64,000 bases of DNA from CBDBLK01 sp965215445 (GTDB lineage: Bacteria; Bdellovibrionota; Bacteriovoracia; Bacteriovoracales; Bacteriovoracaceae). Each line of letters opens with the position of its first letter. Position 1 is the first letter of the stretch. The DNA is taken from the NCBI GenBank assembly GCA_965215445.1, contig CBDCDT010000002.1, positions 806,001 to 870,000 of the forward strand, given 5' to 3'. The notes below the pieces were generated by a model. It ran no database searches. It was given only the letters and a program-made list of their open reading frames with translations, and was not told the DNA's origin. The position numbers and the translations under genes are program-made. Shown here one piece after another: positions 35,788-42,593 of this stretch.

Positions 35788-37412
35788 TATTTGAGTTCGA
35801 CAAGCCCAAAGGCATCGCCTCCGAGAGGATCGATGGTATAGCCTTGAACATTTTTACTCATGGCCCGAAAAATTACCGAGTGAGCAAGGGGAACCCAGGG
35901 AACTTTTTCCTGAAATATTTTTTGCGCCTTTTGATAGAGTTCAACTCTTTGTGCTTGATTGGAAATTTGTTTGGCCCTGGAGATGACCTCATTAAACTCG
36001 GAGTCACACCAACGTGCCAGGTTTGAACCGGCCTCGACGCTGCCACAGCCCAAGAGTATGCCCAGAAAATTGTCGGGATCCCCATTGTCTCCCGTCCAAC
36101 CCATTTGAATCAGTTGGTGTTCCCCGACTCGGGATTTATTGAGGTATGTGGGCCAATCGTAAGTGACGAGTTTTACCCGAATACCTACCTTGGCCAAATC
36201 CGCCTGCATCATTTCCCCCATTTTTTTGCCGTTGGGGTTGTAGGGGCGGGTTACCGGTAAAGTCCAAAGTTCCGTTTCAAAACCGTCTTTCAAACCGGCC
36301 TGGGTGAGCAATTCTTTTGCTTTGGCGGGGTCGTAGTCATAACCCTTAATACTTGTGTCGTAAGACCACAGAGTGGGGGGAATGGGATTGACTGCGGGAA
36401 TGGCATTGCCCAGATAAACAGCGTCAATATAGGATTGTTTATTGAGCGCGTGGTTGATGGCCTTTCTGACCAAAGGATTGTCAAAAGGTTTTTTTTGGGT
36501 GTTCATCGCCAGATAGCCGATATTGACTCCTGGGCCTTCGACAACTCTGAGATTGGAGTCGGCACGAATGGCCTTGAGGTCGGCGGGAGAGGGGTCGATA
36601 ACGAAGTGACATTCTCCCGCTTTAAGTTTTTGGTAGCGGACGTTTGCGTCCGTGGTAATGGCAAAAACCAAATTATCTATTTTTACGGGAGTGTCCCAAT
36701 AGTTGAGATTTTTTTGGTAGCGGATGAGAGTATCCTTAACATATCTTCTAAAAACAAATGGCCCCGTTCCCACAGGCATGTGGTCAATTTCGTGGGCCTT
36801 ACCCGCTTTTTGTAAGTTGTCGGCATACTCTTTTGAAATGATGGACATAAAACTCATTGCCATATTGGCCAAAAAAGGGGCCTCTGGCCTTGCCAGAGTG
36901 ATGCGAATTTTATGGGCATCGAGTTTTTCGATTTTTTGGATGAGTTTGCCCATTTCCATTCCCTCAAAATACTCGTAGGAGCCGCTTCCCACCTTATGGT
37001 AAGGGTGATCCTCGAGGCGTTGCCGGTTGAATGAAAAAATGACGTCATCGGCGTTGAAATCCCGCGTGGGCGTAAAGTAATCCGTGGTGTGGAATTTAAC
37101 GCCTTTTCTCAAGTTGAAGGTGTAGACCTTGCGATCTTCGGAAATATCCCACGACTCAGCTAGAGCGGGAATAATATTGGTAGTTCCCTTTTTAAATTCA
37201 ACCAAACGGTTGTAAATGGTATAAGCAGTTGCGTTATGTGAACTGCCATCAGTTGTGACTTGAGGGTTGAAAGCGCTGGGACTTCCCTCCGAGCAATAGG
37301 CAAACGTCATTTTGTTGGAAGTTTTTTGGGACGGTAGGCAACCAAGAAGGCCAACAGCGGCCAAGGCCATGGGCACAAATTTGAGGGATGGAAACAATTT
37401 TATAAGACTCAT
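35787..37412 (-). CDS. oppA: Peptide ABC importer substrate-binding lipoprotein (SBP family 5)
   Basis: The protein has 541 residues with a lipoprotein signal ending in LLGC (cysteine near residue 25). Family 5 features follow: NIIPALAESWDISEDRKVYTFNLRKGVKFHTTDYF, DADDVIFSFNR-type segments, and the closing hinge MGWTGDNGDPDNFLGILLGC. It captures di- or oligopeptides in the periplasm. ATG 37412 follows AGGAGA, and a good promoter lies just upstream. Substrate choice between Opp and Dpp cannot be settled from sequence alone. Confidence 0.93.
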   Translation of the reverse strand: MSLIKLFPSLKFVPMALAAVGLLGCLPSQKTSNKMTFAYCSEGSPSAFNPQVTTDGSSHNATAYTIYNRLVEFKKGTTNIIPALAESWDISEDRKVYTFNLRKGVKFHTTDYFTPTRDFNADDVIFSFNRQRLEDHPYHKVGSGSYEYFEGMEMGKLIQKIEKLDAHKIRITLARPEAPFLANMAMSFMSIISKEYADNLQKAGKAHEIDHMPVGTGPFVFRRYVKDTLIRYQKNLNYWDTPVKIDNLVFAITTDANVRYQKLKAGECHFVIDPSPADLKAIRADSNLRVVEGPGVNIGYLAMNTQKKPFDNPLVRKAINHALNKQSYIDAVYLGNAIPAVNPIPPTLWSYDTSIKGYDYDPAKAKELLTQAGLKDGFETELWTLPVTRPYNPNGKKMGEMMQADLAKVGIRVKLVTYDWPTYLNKSRVGEHQLIQMGWTGDNGDPDNFLGILLGCGSVEAGSNLARWCDSEFNEVISRAKQISNQAQRVELYQKAQKIFQEKVPWVPLAHSVIFRAMSKNVQGYTIDPLGGDAFGLVELK

Positions 37413-37447
37413 TTTAACTTCTCCTGTTTTAAATGATGAGAGATGAC

Positions 37448-37475
37448 ATTACACGTTTGAAACTGTTTTCGTCAA
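37448..37475 (-). promoter_or_regulatory. Promoter of the peptide importer operon
   Basis: On the minus strand TTGACG (37470-37475) and TGTAAT (37448-37453) are separated by 16 bases, each five of six to consensus. They lie in the 64-base gap between sfsA and oppA. The predicted leader is about 30 bases. Confidence 0.5.
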
Positions 37476-37476
37476 T

Positions 37477-38199
37477 CTATAACTTTACGGGAATCGGGTT
37501 CCTAATGGCGATTTTATTGACTGTCAGACGGCATTGATAGGCCAAAACTTCGACTCCGGCGGAGTGCGCCTCGGAGAGAAGCCTTGCATAATCCGGGTCA
37601 ATTTGCTGAGCAGGGGCAAAAGTGCAAACGTCCTGGCGGTTTATAATATAAAGCATTATTGAGCGTATCTTTGAACGGGCAAGTTGAGAAAGTTGCTGGA
37701 GATGCTTTTGCCCGCGAGTGGAAACGGCATCGGGAAAAAGGCCAAAATTATTTTCGCCCAATAGGGTGACATTTTTGACCTCGACATAGCAGGGGTTTTT
37801 AAAGGCGCAAGATTCGTTTGGAGTCTCTCCATCGTGTAAAAGAAAATCGAGACGCGAAGCATTTATTTTCACTTCAGGCACAAGGTACTGATAGTTTTGA
37901 AGTTCCTTAATAGTTCCGTTTTGAATGGCCTCACGAACGAGGTGATTGGTGCGCGAAGTGTTAACTCCAATCCAGCTTTTCCCGTTGTGAGTCATCTCCA
38001 AACTGTAGGGCAATTTTCGCTTGGAGTCGGGATAGTGGGCCAAGCGTACCTTTTGGCCAGGTTCCCAACAGGTTTTCATAGAACCGGTGTTGGCAACATG
38101 GGCAGTCACAACGTCGCCGCTGTCCAGCTCAATATCGGCCAAAAATCTTTTGTATCTCTTGAGGATACGGCCTTCAATGCGAGGGGTTGGCAGTTCCAT
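37477..38199 (-). CDS. sfsA: SfsA-family nuclease
   Basis: The protein has 240 residues. Conserved SfsA segments are visible: an OB-like N-terminus (RYKRFLADIELDSGDVVTAHVANTGSM), then KLPYSLEMTHNGKSWIGVNTSRTN, DFLLHD and CYVEVKNVTL, which carries the nuclease-like D...EVK core. SfsA was named for sugar fermentation stimulation in E. coli and later reported as a DNA/RNA nuclease; its cell role is uncertain. It is divergent from the exonuclease gene. Confidence 0.93.
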   Translation of the reverse strand: MELPTPRIEGRILKRYKRFLADIELDSGDVVTAHVANTGSMKTCWEPGQKVRLAHYPDSKRKLPYSLEMTHNGKSWIGVNTSRTNHLVREAIQNGTIKELQNYQYLVPEVKINASRLDFLLHDGETPNESCAFKNPCYVEVKNVTLLGENNFGLFPDAVSTRGQKHLQQLSQLARSKIRSIMLYIINRQDVCTFAPAQQIDPDYARLLSEAHSAGVEVLAYQCRLTVNKIAIRNPIPVKL

Positions 38200-38251
38200 T
38201 TGGTGCTCATATTATGCCAAAAGTTGGCGAGCAGACAAGGGGGAGTGAGCA

Positions 38252-38827
38252 TTGAAGTATCTTTCCATTGATATTGAAGCGACAGGGCTAAACGAAAATG
38301 ACTTGATTATCGAGTTTGGCATGATTCCTTTTTGCACTGACCGTGCGGAAGTCGCGGAGGAATTATCCTTTCACACTTTCGTTCGTTGCCCTTCCTTTGA
38401 AGAGCTTCGGCCAAAGTTGGATACTTGGGTTATTGAACACAATCGAGAACTTATAGAAAAGGCCCATCGTGAGGGAATCGGATTAGATCAACTCAAACTT
38501 GAACTGGAAGAGTACCTCGCTTCAAAGTCTGTAAAAAAATATTTTGGGGACGAAAAGATAACTCTTTTTGGAAAATCTTTGAGTGCCATTGATCTTCCCT
38601 TTCTCAATCGGGACTTGGGATACGACTGGATGAGGAATTACTTCCAGCACCGGCAACTCGACCTTTCGGCCGTTGTTCACTACCTGGTTGACAAAAAATT
38701 CCTTCCTCCTGAGTGTATTCGTGGAAGCGAACTCTCTAAACATTTGGGATTTGGAGAGGTCGCCCACACCGCACTTGAGGACGCGCGAAATACGGCATTG
38801 ATGTATCTGAAAATTTTGCGCCGGTAG
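38252..38827 (+). CDS. DnaQ-like (DEDDh) 3'-5' exonuclease domain protein
   Basis: The protein has 191 residues. The Exo I motif is DIEATGLNENDLIIEFG (Asp7, Glu9). An Exo II-like aspartate lies in KSLSAIDLPFLNRDL, and Exo III is HTALEDARNTALMYL. The fold matches oligoribonuclease and DnaQ relatives, but the insert (residues 50-90) is unlike oligoribonuclease. The TTG start at 38252 follows AGGGGGAG. It is divergent from sfsA. It may process RNA or DNA ends; the substrate is unknown. Confidence 0.8.
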   Translation: MKYLSIDIEATGLNENDLIIEFGMIPFCTDRAEVAEELSFHTFVRCPSFEELRPKLDTWVIEHNRELIEKAHREGIGLDQLKLELEEYLASKSVKKYFGDEKITLFGKSLSAIDLPFLNRDLGYDWMRNYFQHRQLDLSAVVHYLVDKKFLPPECIRGSELSKHLGFGEVAHTALEDARNTALMYLKILRR

Positions 38828-38874
38828 TAGAAAAGTTATGGAGCGTAAAATAATTCTTACCATTGGCCTAGTTT

Positions 38875-38904
38875 TTGAGTTACGAAGAGAAAATTAATTA
38901 GAAT
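38875..38904 (+). promoter_or_regulatory. Promoter of the 38945 gene
   Basis: TTGAGT (38875-38880), an 18-base spacer and TAGAAT (38899-38904) lie about 40 bases before the gene start. The -10 box falls inside a perfect palindrome, suggesting repressor control. Confidence 0.45.
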
Positions 38905-38916
38905 AATCTAATTAAT
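38893..38916 (+). promoter_or_regulatory. Operator-like palindrome over the -10 region
   Basis: Perfect 10-bp arms ATTAATTAGA (38893-38902) and TCTAATTAAT (38907-38916) flank a four-base loop. It overlaps the predicted -10 and start point. A T-run does not follow, so it is more likely an operator than a terminator of the exonuclease gene. Confidence 0.5.
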
Positions 38917-38944
38917 ACTGGCCTTTAAAAATAGGAGGTATCCT

Positions 38945-39322
38945 TTGAAATTGCTGCGATTTGTTTCAATGATTCTTTTTGTTCCTTTTCTCTTATTGCC
39001 GTGTATGGCGGTTGATACCTACGATGCTTACGAGGTAGACCCAGAAGATTGCACTTTCAAAGCTACAGTGGGAGTCGATTTATATGAGGAACATCCTCAA
39101 AGAGTATGGTTTTTTCCCTTGGTAACCACTATTCCAAAGAAAATAGGAGAATTAAGGTCAGGTGAAGAATTTCATATTTTCAAAATTAAACCGATAGCTA
39201 TGTGGAAGGGCGTACATCTTTGGATTTATATTGAATCATCTCAAGATTCAGGTTGGCTCAATATCGGACGTTTAAGATATTCTCCATTTTTCAAGCAAAT
39301 GGAAAAATGCTTCCAAGAGTAA
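38945..39322 (+). CDS. Secreted protein of unknown function
   Basis: The protein has 125 residues. A signal peptide ends near residue 22 (LLPCMA). The mature part is short, with two cysteines (in DCTFKA and MEKCFQE) that could form a disulfide. A GVHLWIYIESSQDSGWLNIGRL segment resembles a small SH3-like beta barrel. The TTG start at 38945 has AGGAGG 7-8 bases upstream. Family not recognised. It has its own promoter and operator-like palindrome. Confidence 0.65.
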   Translation: MKLLRFVSMILFVPFLLLPCMAVDTYDAYEVDPEDCTFKATVGVDLYEEHPQRVWFFPLVTTIPKKIGELRSGEEFHIFKIKPIAMWKGVHLWIYIESSQDSGWLNIGRLRYSPFFKQMEKCFQE

Positions 39323-39337
39323 ATTTGTAGGGCCTGG

Positions 39338-39387
39338 TAAAATTATCGCCTTTGAAAAGCGGCGAATTGTTCGGGGTTGAGGGCCTT
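39338..39387. repeat. 50-bp degenerate copy of the nlpD 3' end (copy A)
   Basis: It matches 40285-40334 at 44 of 50 positions in the same orientation. On the minus strand it still reads ALNPEQFAAFQRR and a stop, the C-terminus of the NlpD-like peptidase. It is a pseudogene scrap left by duplication or by insertion of the gene between the copies. Confidence 0.85.
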
Positions 39388-39421
39388 AATTTTTCTTTTT
39401 CCCTATTAAAGGGATTCTTAA

Positions 39422-40153
39422 TTACCGAGAATAGGAGTGCTCACAAACGACATTGGGGCGATCAGGCCCTGTGAAGGGGTCGGTCGAAGTCGGATCAGGG
39501 ACAGGGCAATTATTGCGCGCATTACGTCTTGCTTCCACTCTATTTTTTCCTTTACCTACAACTAAACCCAAGTAATCGGGGAAAAAAAGATCTACTTCAT
39601 AGCAACTACAATTCATCACGCTATACAACCCTTTCATGGTGTAGGCACTGTTGTCCATATCGGCGATAGCAGCAGTGATAAACTTACTGCGCATCATAAA
39701 CAAATTATTATGTGAGAATAATTTACCTTTCTCGTGCTGGGTGGCCACATATTTTAGGGAAAATGCCTCCCTTTTAAATTCAGTGCCGTCATTCGTCGCA
39801 CACAATCCATATTTTTGGGCGTATTCGGTGGCCAAACTCATGGAATGAAAATATTTGGCGGAATAATCGTTAAGAATATCTTGAAAAATTAAGGCCACTA
39901 CTGGTGAGCCTTTCATGGCACTAAATTTGTTGGAACCACATATCGTTTCAGCATCATAAGCGTGAAGAATAACTGGCTTTGTTTTCCCAAATAATGCAGC
40001 AGTAATGGTTAACTTACCCAATAAAGAATTCTTTTCTTGCACGGGAAAGGTTTTTGCTTCATGGCCCTGATTGGTCTTGGCAAAAGAAAGAGGAAATATC
40101 CCATAAAGAAAGATCAGAAGAAATGGGGTGATTTTTTTCATTGTTGTTTCCAT
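39422..40153 (-). CDS. Secreted protein of unknown function between nlpD repeats
   Basis: The protein has 243 residues with a signal peptide ending near residue 25 (LSFA). The mature part has several cysteines (including NCSCYE and NNCPVPDP) and a basic KGKNRVEARRNARNNC segment resembling small secreted repeat domains. ATG 40153 has AAGGAG about nine bases upstream. It sits between two copies of the nlpD 3' end, which suggests that it was inserted there. I do not recognise the family. Confidence 0.65.
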   Translation of the reverse strand: METTMKKITPFLLIFLYGIFPLSFAKTNQGHEAKTFPVQEKNSLLGKLTITAALFGKTKPVILHAYDAETICGSNKFSAMKGSPVVALIFQDILNDYSAKYFHSMSLATEYAQKYGLCATNDGTEFKREAFSLKYVATQHEKGKLFSHNNLFMMRSKFITAAIADMDNSAYTMKGLYSVMNCSCYEVDLFFPDYLGLVVGKGKNRVEARRNARNNCPVPDPTSTDPFTGPDRPNVVCEHSYSR

Positions 40154-40284
40154 TTTGAAACTCCTTGAAGTTTTTTAAACAAGGTATCTTATATAATACT
40201 TGAGGTGCAAAAACAAAAAAACCTAACAGTCTTTGTGCTCGGCATCTTTCCCCTGTAGATATTTTGCCGGAATGTTTCCGAGAA

Positions 40285-40334
40285 TAAAATTATCGCCGTT
40301 GAAAAGCAGCGAATTGGCCGGGGTTGAGTGCCTC
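40285..40334. repeat. 50-bp nlpD 3' end (copy B, in gene)
   Basis: This is the intact counterpart of 39338-39387. It covers the last 14 codons of the NlpD-like gene, its stop and five bases beyond. Six mismatches separate the copies. Confidence 0.85.
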
Positions 40335-40943
40335 GGAGTTGTAGCGGATTTCAAAGTGCAAATGTACGCCGGTGCTTCTTCCGGTTTTTCCCATGGTGGC
40401 GATCATTTGTCCGCGACGAATCTTTTCCCCTCTTCGAGTGAAGTTTTTTTGAGCGTGAGCATAGACGGTAAAGAAACCGTGTTTGTGGGCCAAGACGGTG
40501 AGGTTGCCGTAGCCTCCCAGGTCGTTTCCACTATAAACTACCACGCCACTGGCCGCCGCCACGATGGGAGTTCCGGCGGGAGCGGGAATGTCGATACCTT
40601 GATGTTGACGGCCCCAGCGCTTTCCGAAGCGGCTGCTGACTCTTTTTGAACTGGGAACCGGCCAGGCAAACATTCCCGAGTCAAACATGGCGCGGGAGAG
40701 AGAAGTGACGTTGCCGGAACCCAAAAGACCACGTTTGAGGGGAACGAAAATCCACCGATTGCGAGGGTAGCGGTGTTTGGCATTGAAGGCCTTGAGCTTC
40801 CATAAGGGTACGCCATATTTTTGAGCAATGGATTTCCAAGTGTCCCTTGGGCCAGATTTAATATGATGGCCGCTGCGGTGGTGAGCACACCCAAAAATAC
40901 TTAAAAGGAGGCCCAAAGCGGCAAATCGGACAAATTTCTTCAT
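40290..40943 (-). CDS. nlpD: NlpD-like LysM/M23 lipoprotein peptidase
   Basis: The protein has 217 residues. The lipoprotein signal ends in IFGC (cysteine at residue 19), followed by a LysM-like domain (DTWKSIAQKYGVPLWKLKAFNAKHR). The M23/LytM domain has the zinc motifs HQGIDI (HxxxD) and HLHFE, with the middle HAQKN, so it looks catalytically complete. The gene order surE then nlpD is widespread in proteobacteria, which supports the name, although pcm and rpoS are absent. It may cleave or regulate cleavage of peptidoglycan during division or, in a predator, prey-wall remodelling (inference). A hairpin covers its ribosome site. Confidence 0.88.
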   Translation of the reverse strand: MKKFVRFAALGLLLSIFGCAHHRSGHHIKSGPRDTWKSIAQKYGVPLWKLKAFNAKHRYPRNRWIFVPLKRGLLGSGNVTSLSRAMFDSGMFAWPVPSSKRVSSRFGKRWGRQHQGIDIPAPAGTPIVAAASGVVVYSGNDLGGYGNLTVLAHKHGFFTVYAHAQKNFTRRGEKIRRGQMIATMGKTGRSTGVHLHFEIRYNSEALNPGQFAAFQRR

Positions 40944-40946
40944 ACA

Positions 40947-40964
40947 AGGCCCTCGTGGGGGCCT
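40947..40964 (-). promoter_or_regulatory. Hairpin over the nlpD ribosome-binding site
   Basis: Six-base arms (AGGCCC and GGGCCT) enclose a six-base loop. The GAGGG ribosome site (40950-40954), six bases before ATG 40943, lies partly in the stem. It could lower translation or respond to temperature or a ligand. Confidence 0.4.
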
Positions 40965-40982
40965 CTAAATGCCCGATTATTG

Positions 40983-41012
40983 GTCAGATAAACTGACTAT
41001 AGAATCCATTCT
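40983..41012. promoter_or_regulatory. Two adjacent inverted repeats upstream of nlpD
   Basis: GTCAG and CTGAC around five bases (40983-40997) are followed by AGAAT and ATTCT around two bases (41001-41012), in the 137-base gap between surE and nlpD. They are possible operators. No convincing promoter was found beside them. Confidence 0.3.
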
Positions 41013-41080
41013 GAAAAATTAAAGACCGACAAATTCTCTTCGGAAAAAGGGATAGAAAACTTAAGTGACTTTGTAAAGTA

Positions 41081-41863
41081 CTAAAATTCTTGATTTAATT
41101 TGCTGATAAGCTGAGTCCAGGCGGCCTTATCGTAAGCGGGGGTTATTTCTACGATGCCGAGCAGCGAAAGAGAAACAAGGCCTTTGTAGACAGCATAGCT
41201 GTCGGTACCCTGCTTTCCGAGTTTTTGTCTGGTTCCGGCGATCCAATAATAGGGCCTTCCCTTGAGGTCGATTCTCTCTTCGATTTCTTCGCTGTATTCC
41301 AAAAAACCTGGCCTTGTAAGTGCAACTCCTTTGATTTTTGAAAAGGGGAGATTGGGGACGTTGACATTGAGAATGGCCATGGGGGGAATCAGTTTTTCTC
41401 CACCGATTTCCAGAAAGCGGGAGATAAACTGCGAGGCGGTATCAAAATGGTGTGTTTTTTCACAATCGCCGGTCAGGTTGACGGTTAAACTGACCGCAAT
41501 ACCGGGAATTTGGCGTATGGCCGCCTCTCTGGCGGCGGCAATCGTGCCCGAGTAATACATATCTTGAGAGAGATTTGGCCCACAGTTAATGCCACTAATG
41601 ATGAGATCGGGCCGGGTGGATTGTTGAAAAAAATATTTCAGGCCTATCAGGACGCAGTCTGCGGGAAAGCCATTACAGCCGTAGATATTGTCGGCAATTT
41701 TAGCAACTCTTAAGGGATGATTTAAACTGAGAGAATGCCCTGTAGCAGAGCGTTCTTCAAGAGGGGCCACCACAATAATTTCGTGACCACTTTGGAGTTT
41801 TTGCGTGAGTGATTCGATTCCTTCGGCACGGATACCGTCATCGTTGGAAATAAGGATGCGCAT
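41081..41863 (-). CDS. surE: 5'/3'-nucleotidase SurE
   Basis: The protein has 260 residues from ATG 41863. The metal-binding start MRILISNDDGIRAEG, the DLIISGINCGPNLSQDMYYSGTIAAAREA motif and VNVP match SurE. It hydrolyses nucleoside monophosphates and short polyphosphate. The frame is open to a TTG at 41908, but ATG 41863 gives the family start and lies seven bases after the upstream gene's stop. nlpD follows downstream. Confidence 0.94.
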   Translation of the reverse strand: MRILISNDDGIRAEGIESLTQKLQSGHEIIVVAPLEERSATGHSLSLNHPLRVAKIADNIYGCNGFPADCVLIGLKYFFQQSTRPDLIISGINCGPNLSQDMYYSGTIAAAREAAIRQIPGIAVSLTVNLTGDCEKTHHFDTASQFISRFLEIGGEKLIPPMAILNVNVPNLPFSKIKGVALTRPGFLEYSEEIEERIDLKGRPYYWIAGTRQKLGKQGTDSYAVYKGLVSLSLLGIVEITPAYDKAAWTQLISKLNQEF

Positions 41864-41870
41864 GGGGCAC

Positions 41871-42527
41871 TTACTCTGCGAGGGACAACTTTGTAAAATA
41901 ATCCTCAAAACGGGGAATATTGGTTTTACGATAGCAGATTTCGACGGAAGAATCTACTGGCAGGGATGTGATGGAAAAATCAAAATATTCTAAAAAGCTC
42001 GGCAGCACGTTGCTATCCCATTTGCGTGTTAAATAGAGGGGAATCCCGTTGGGACGAACCGCGCCAATTTGTGAGTTGAGGTTGGAGGCCAGATCAATTA
42101 AATTGCCGCGATTATAAGCACGTTCGATCAACGAAATATTTAAAACCAATCCTTGGAATGTGGGAAGAGTGAGAAAATCTTTAAGTTCCCGGTCAAGTTG
42201 ATAGTGCCATATAAAGGGGAGATTGAATTTTTGATAAAAATCTGTGCTTAGGGAATCGGAAAATTCGAGAATAATTTTTGTAGGGGAATTTTGCAACTGA
42301 GGAATTTCATTTACTATTTTTTCGACGACAAAATCTTTTTCATTACAAAAATGCAAGTACATGGAGTCGCTGAAATCCAAATGTTTTGAGACTAATTCTT
42401 GAAAGAGGTGTTGTTGAATGAAATTAAAAGAAGTGGGTCTGAAATCAAAACCAAAATGCTTAATTTCAAGCCGTTTTAATGTCTGAATAATTTCGTGGCC
42501 GTAGACACCTTCAATTCTATAGATCAT
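41871..42527 (-). CDS. Unknown protein between lptD and surE, possibly TIM-barrel-like
   Basis: The protein has 218 residues and is soluble, with no signal peptide. Alternating short hydrophobic strands (HFGFDFRP, TKIILEFS, GLVLNIS, FDFSITSLP) suggest an alpha/beta barrel, and the opening vaguely resembles phosphoribosylanthranilate isomerase, but no catalytic motif can be assigned. It is cotranscribed with surE (seven-base gap). Family not recognised. Confidence 0.6.
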   Translation of the reverse strand: MIYRIEGVYGHEIIQTLKRLEIKHFGFDFRPTSFNFIQQHLFQELVSKHLDFSDSMYLHFCNEKDFVVEKIVNEIPQLQNSPTKIILEFSDSLSTDFYQKFNLPFIWHYQLDRELKDFLTLPTFQGLVLNISLIERAYNRGNLIDLASNLNSQIGAVRPNGIPLYLTRKWDSNVLPSFLEYFDFSITSLPVDSSVEICYRKTNIPRFEDYFTKLSLAE

Positions 42528-42593
42528 AACTTCCCTTTATCATATCGGATTCTGCGAAACCAAACTTTTGAGGAAAGTTATTCCCATTGGGTT

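Noticed and set aside
39338..40334. The two 50-bp copies as ends of an insertion sequence
   Set aside because: The gene between them is not a transposase, and the copies are direct, coding and derived from nlpD, not inverted ends.
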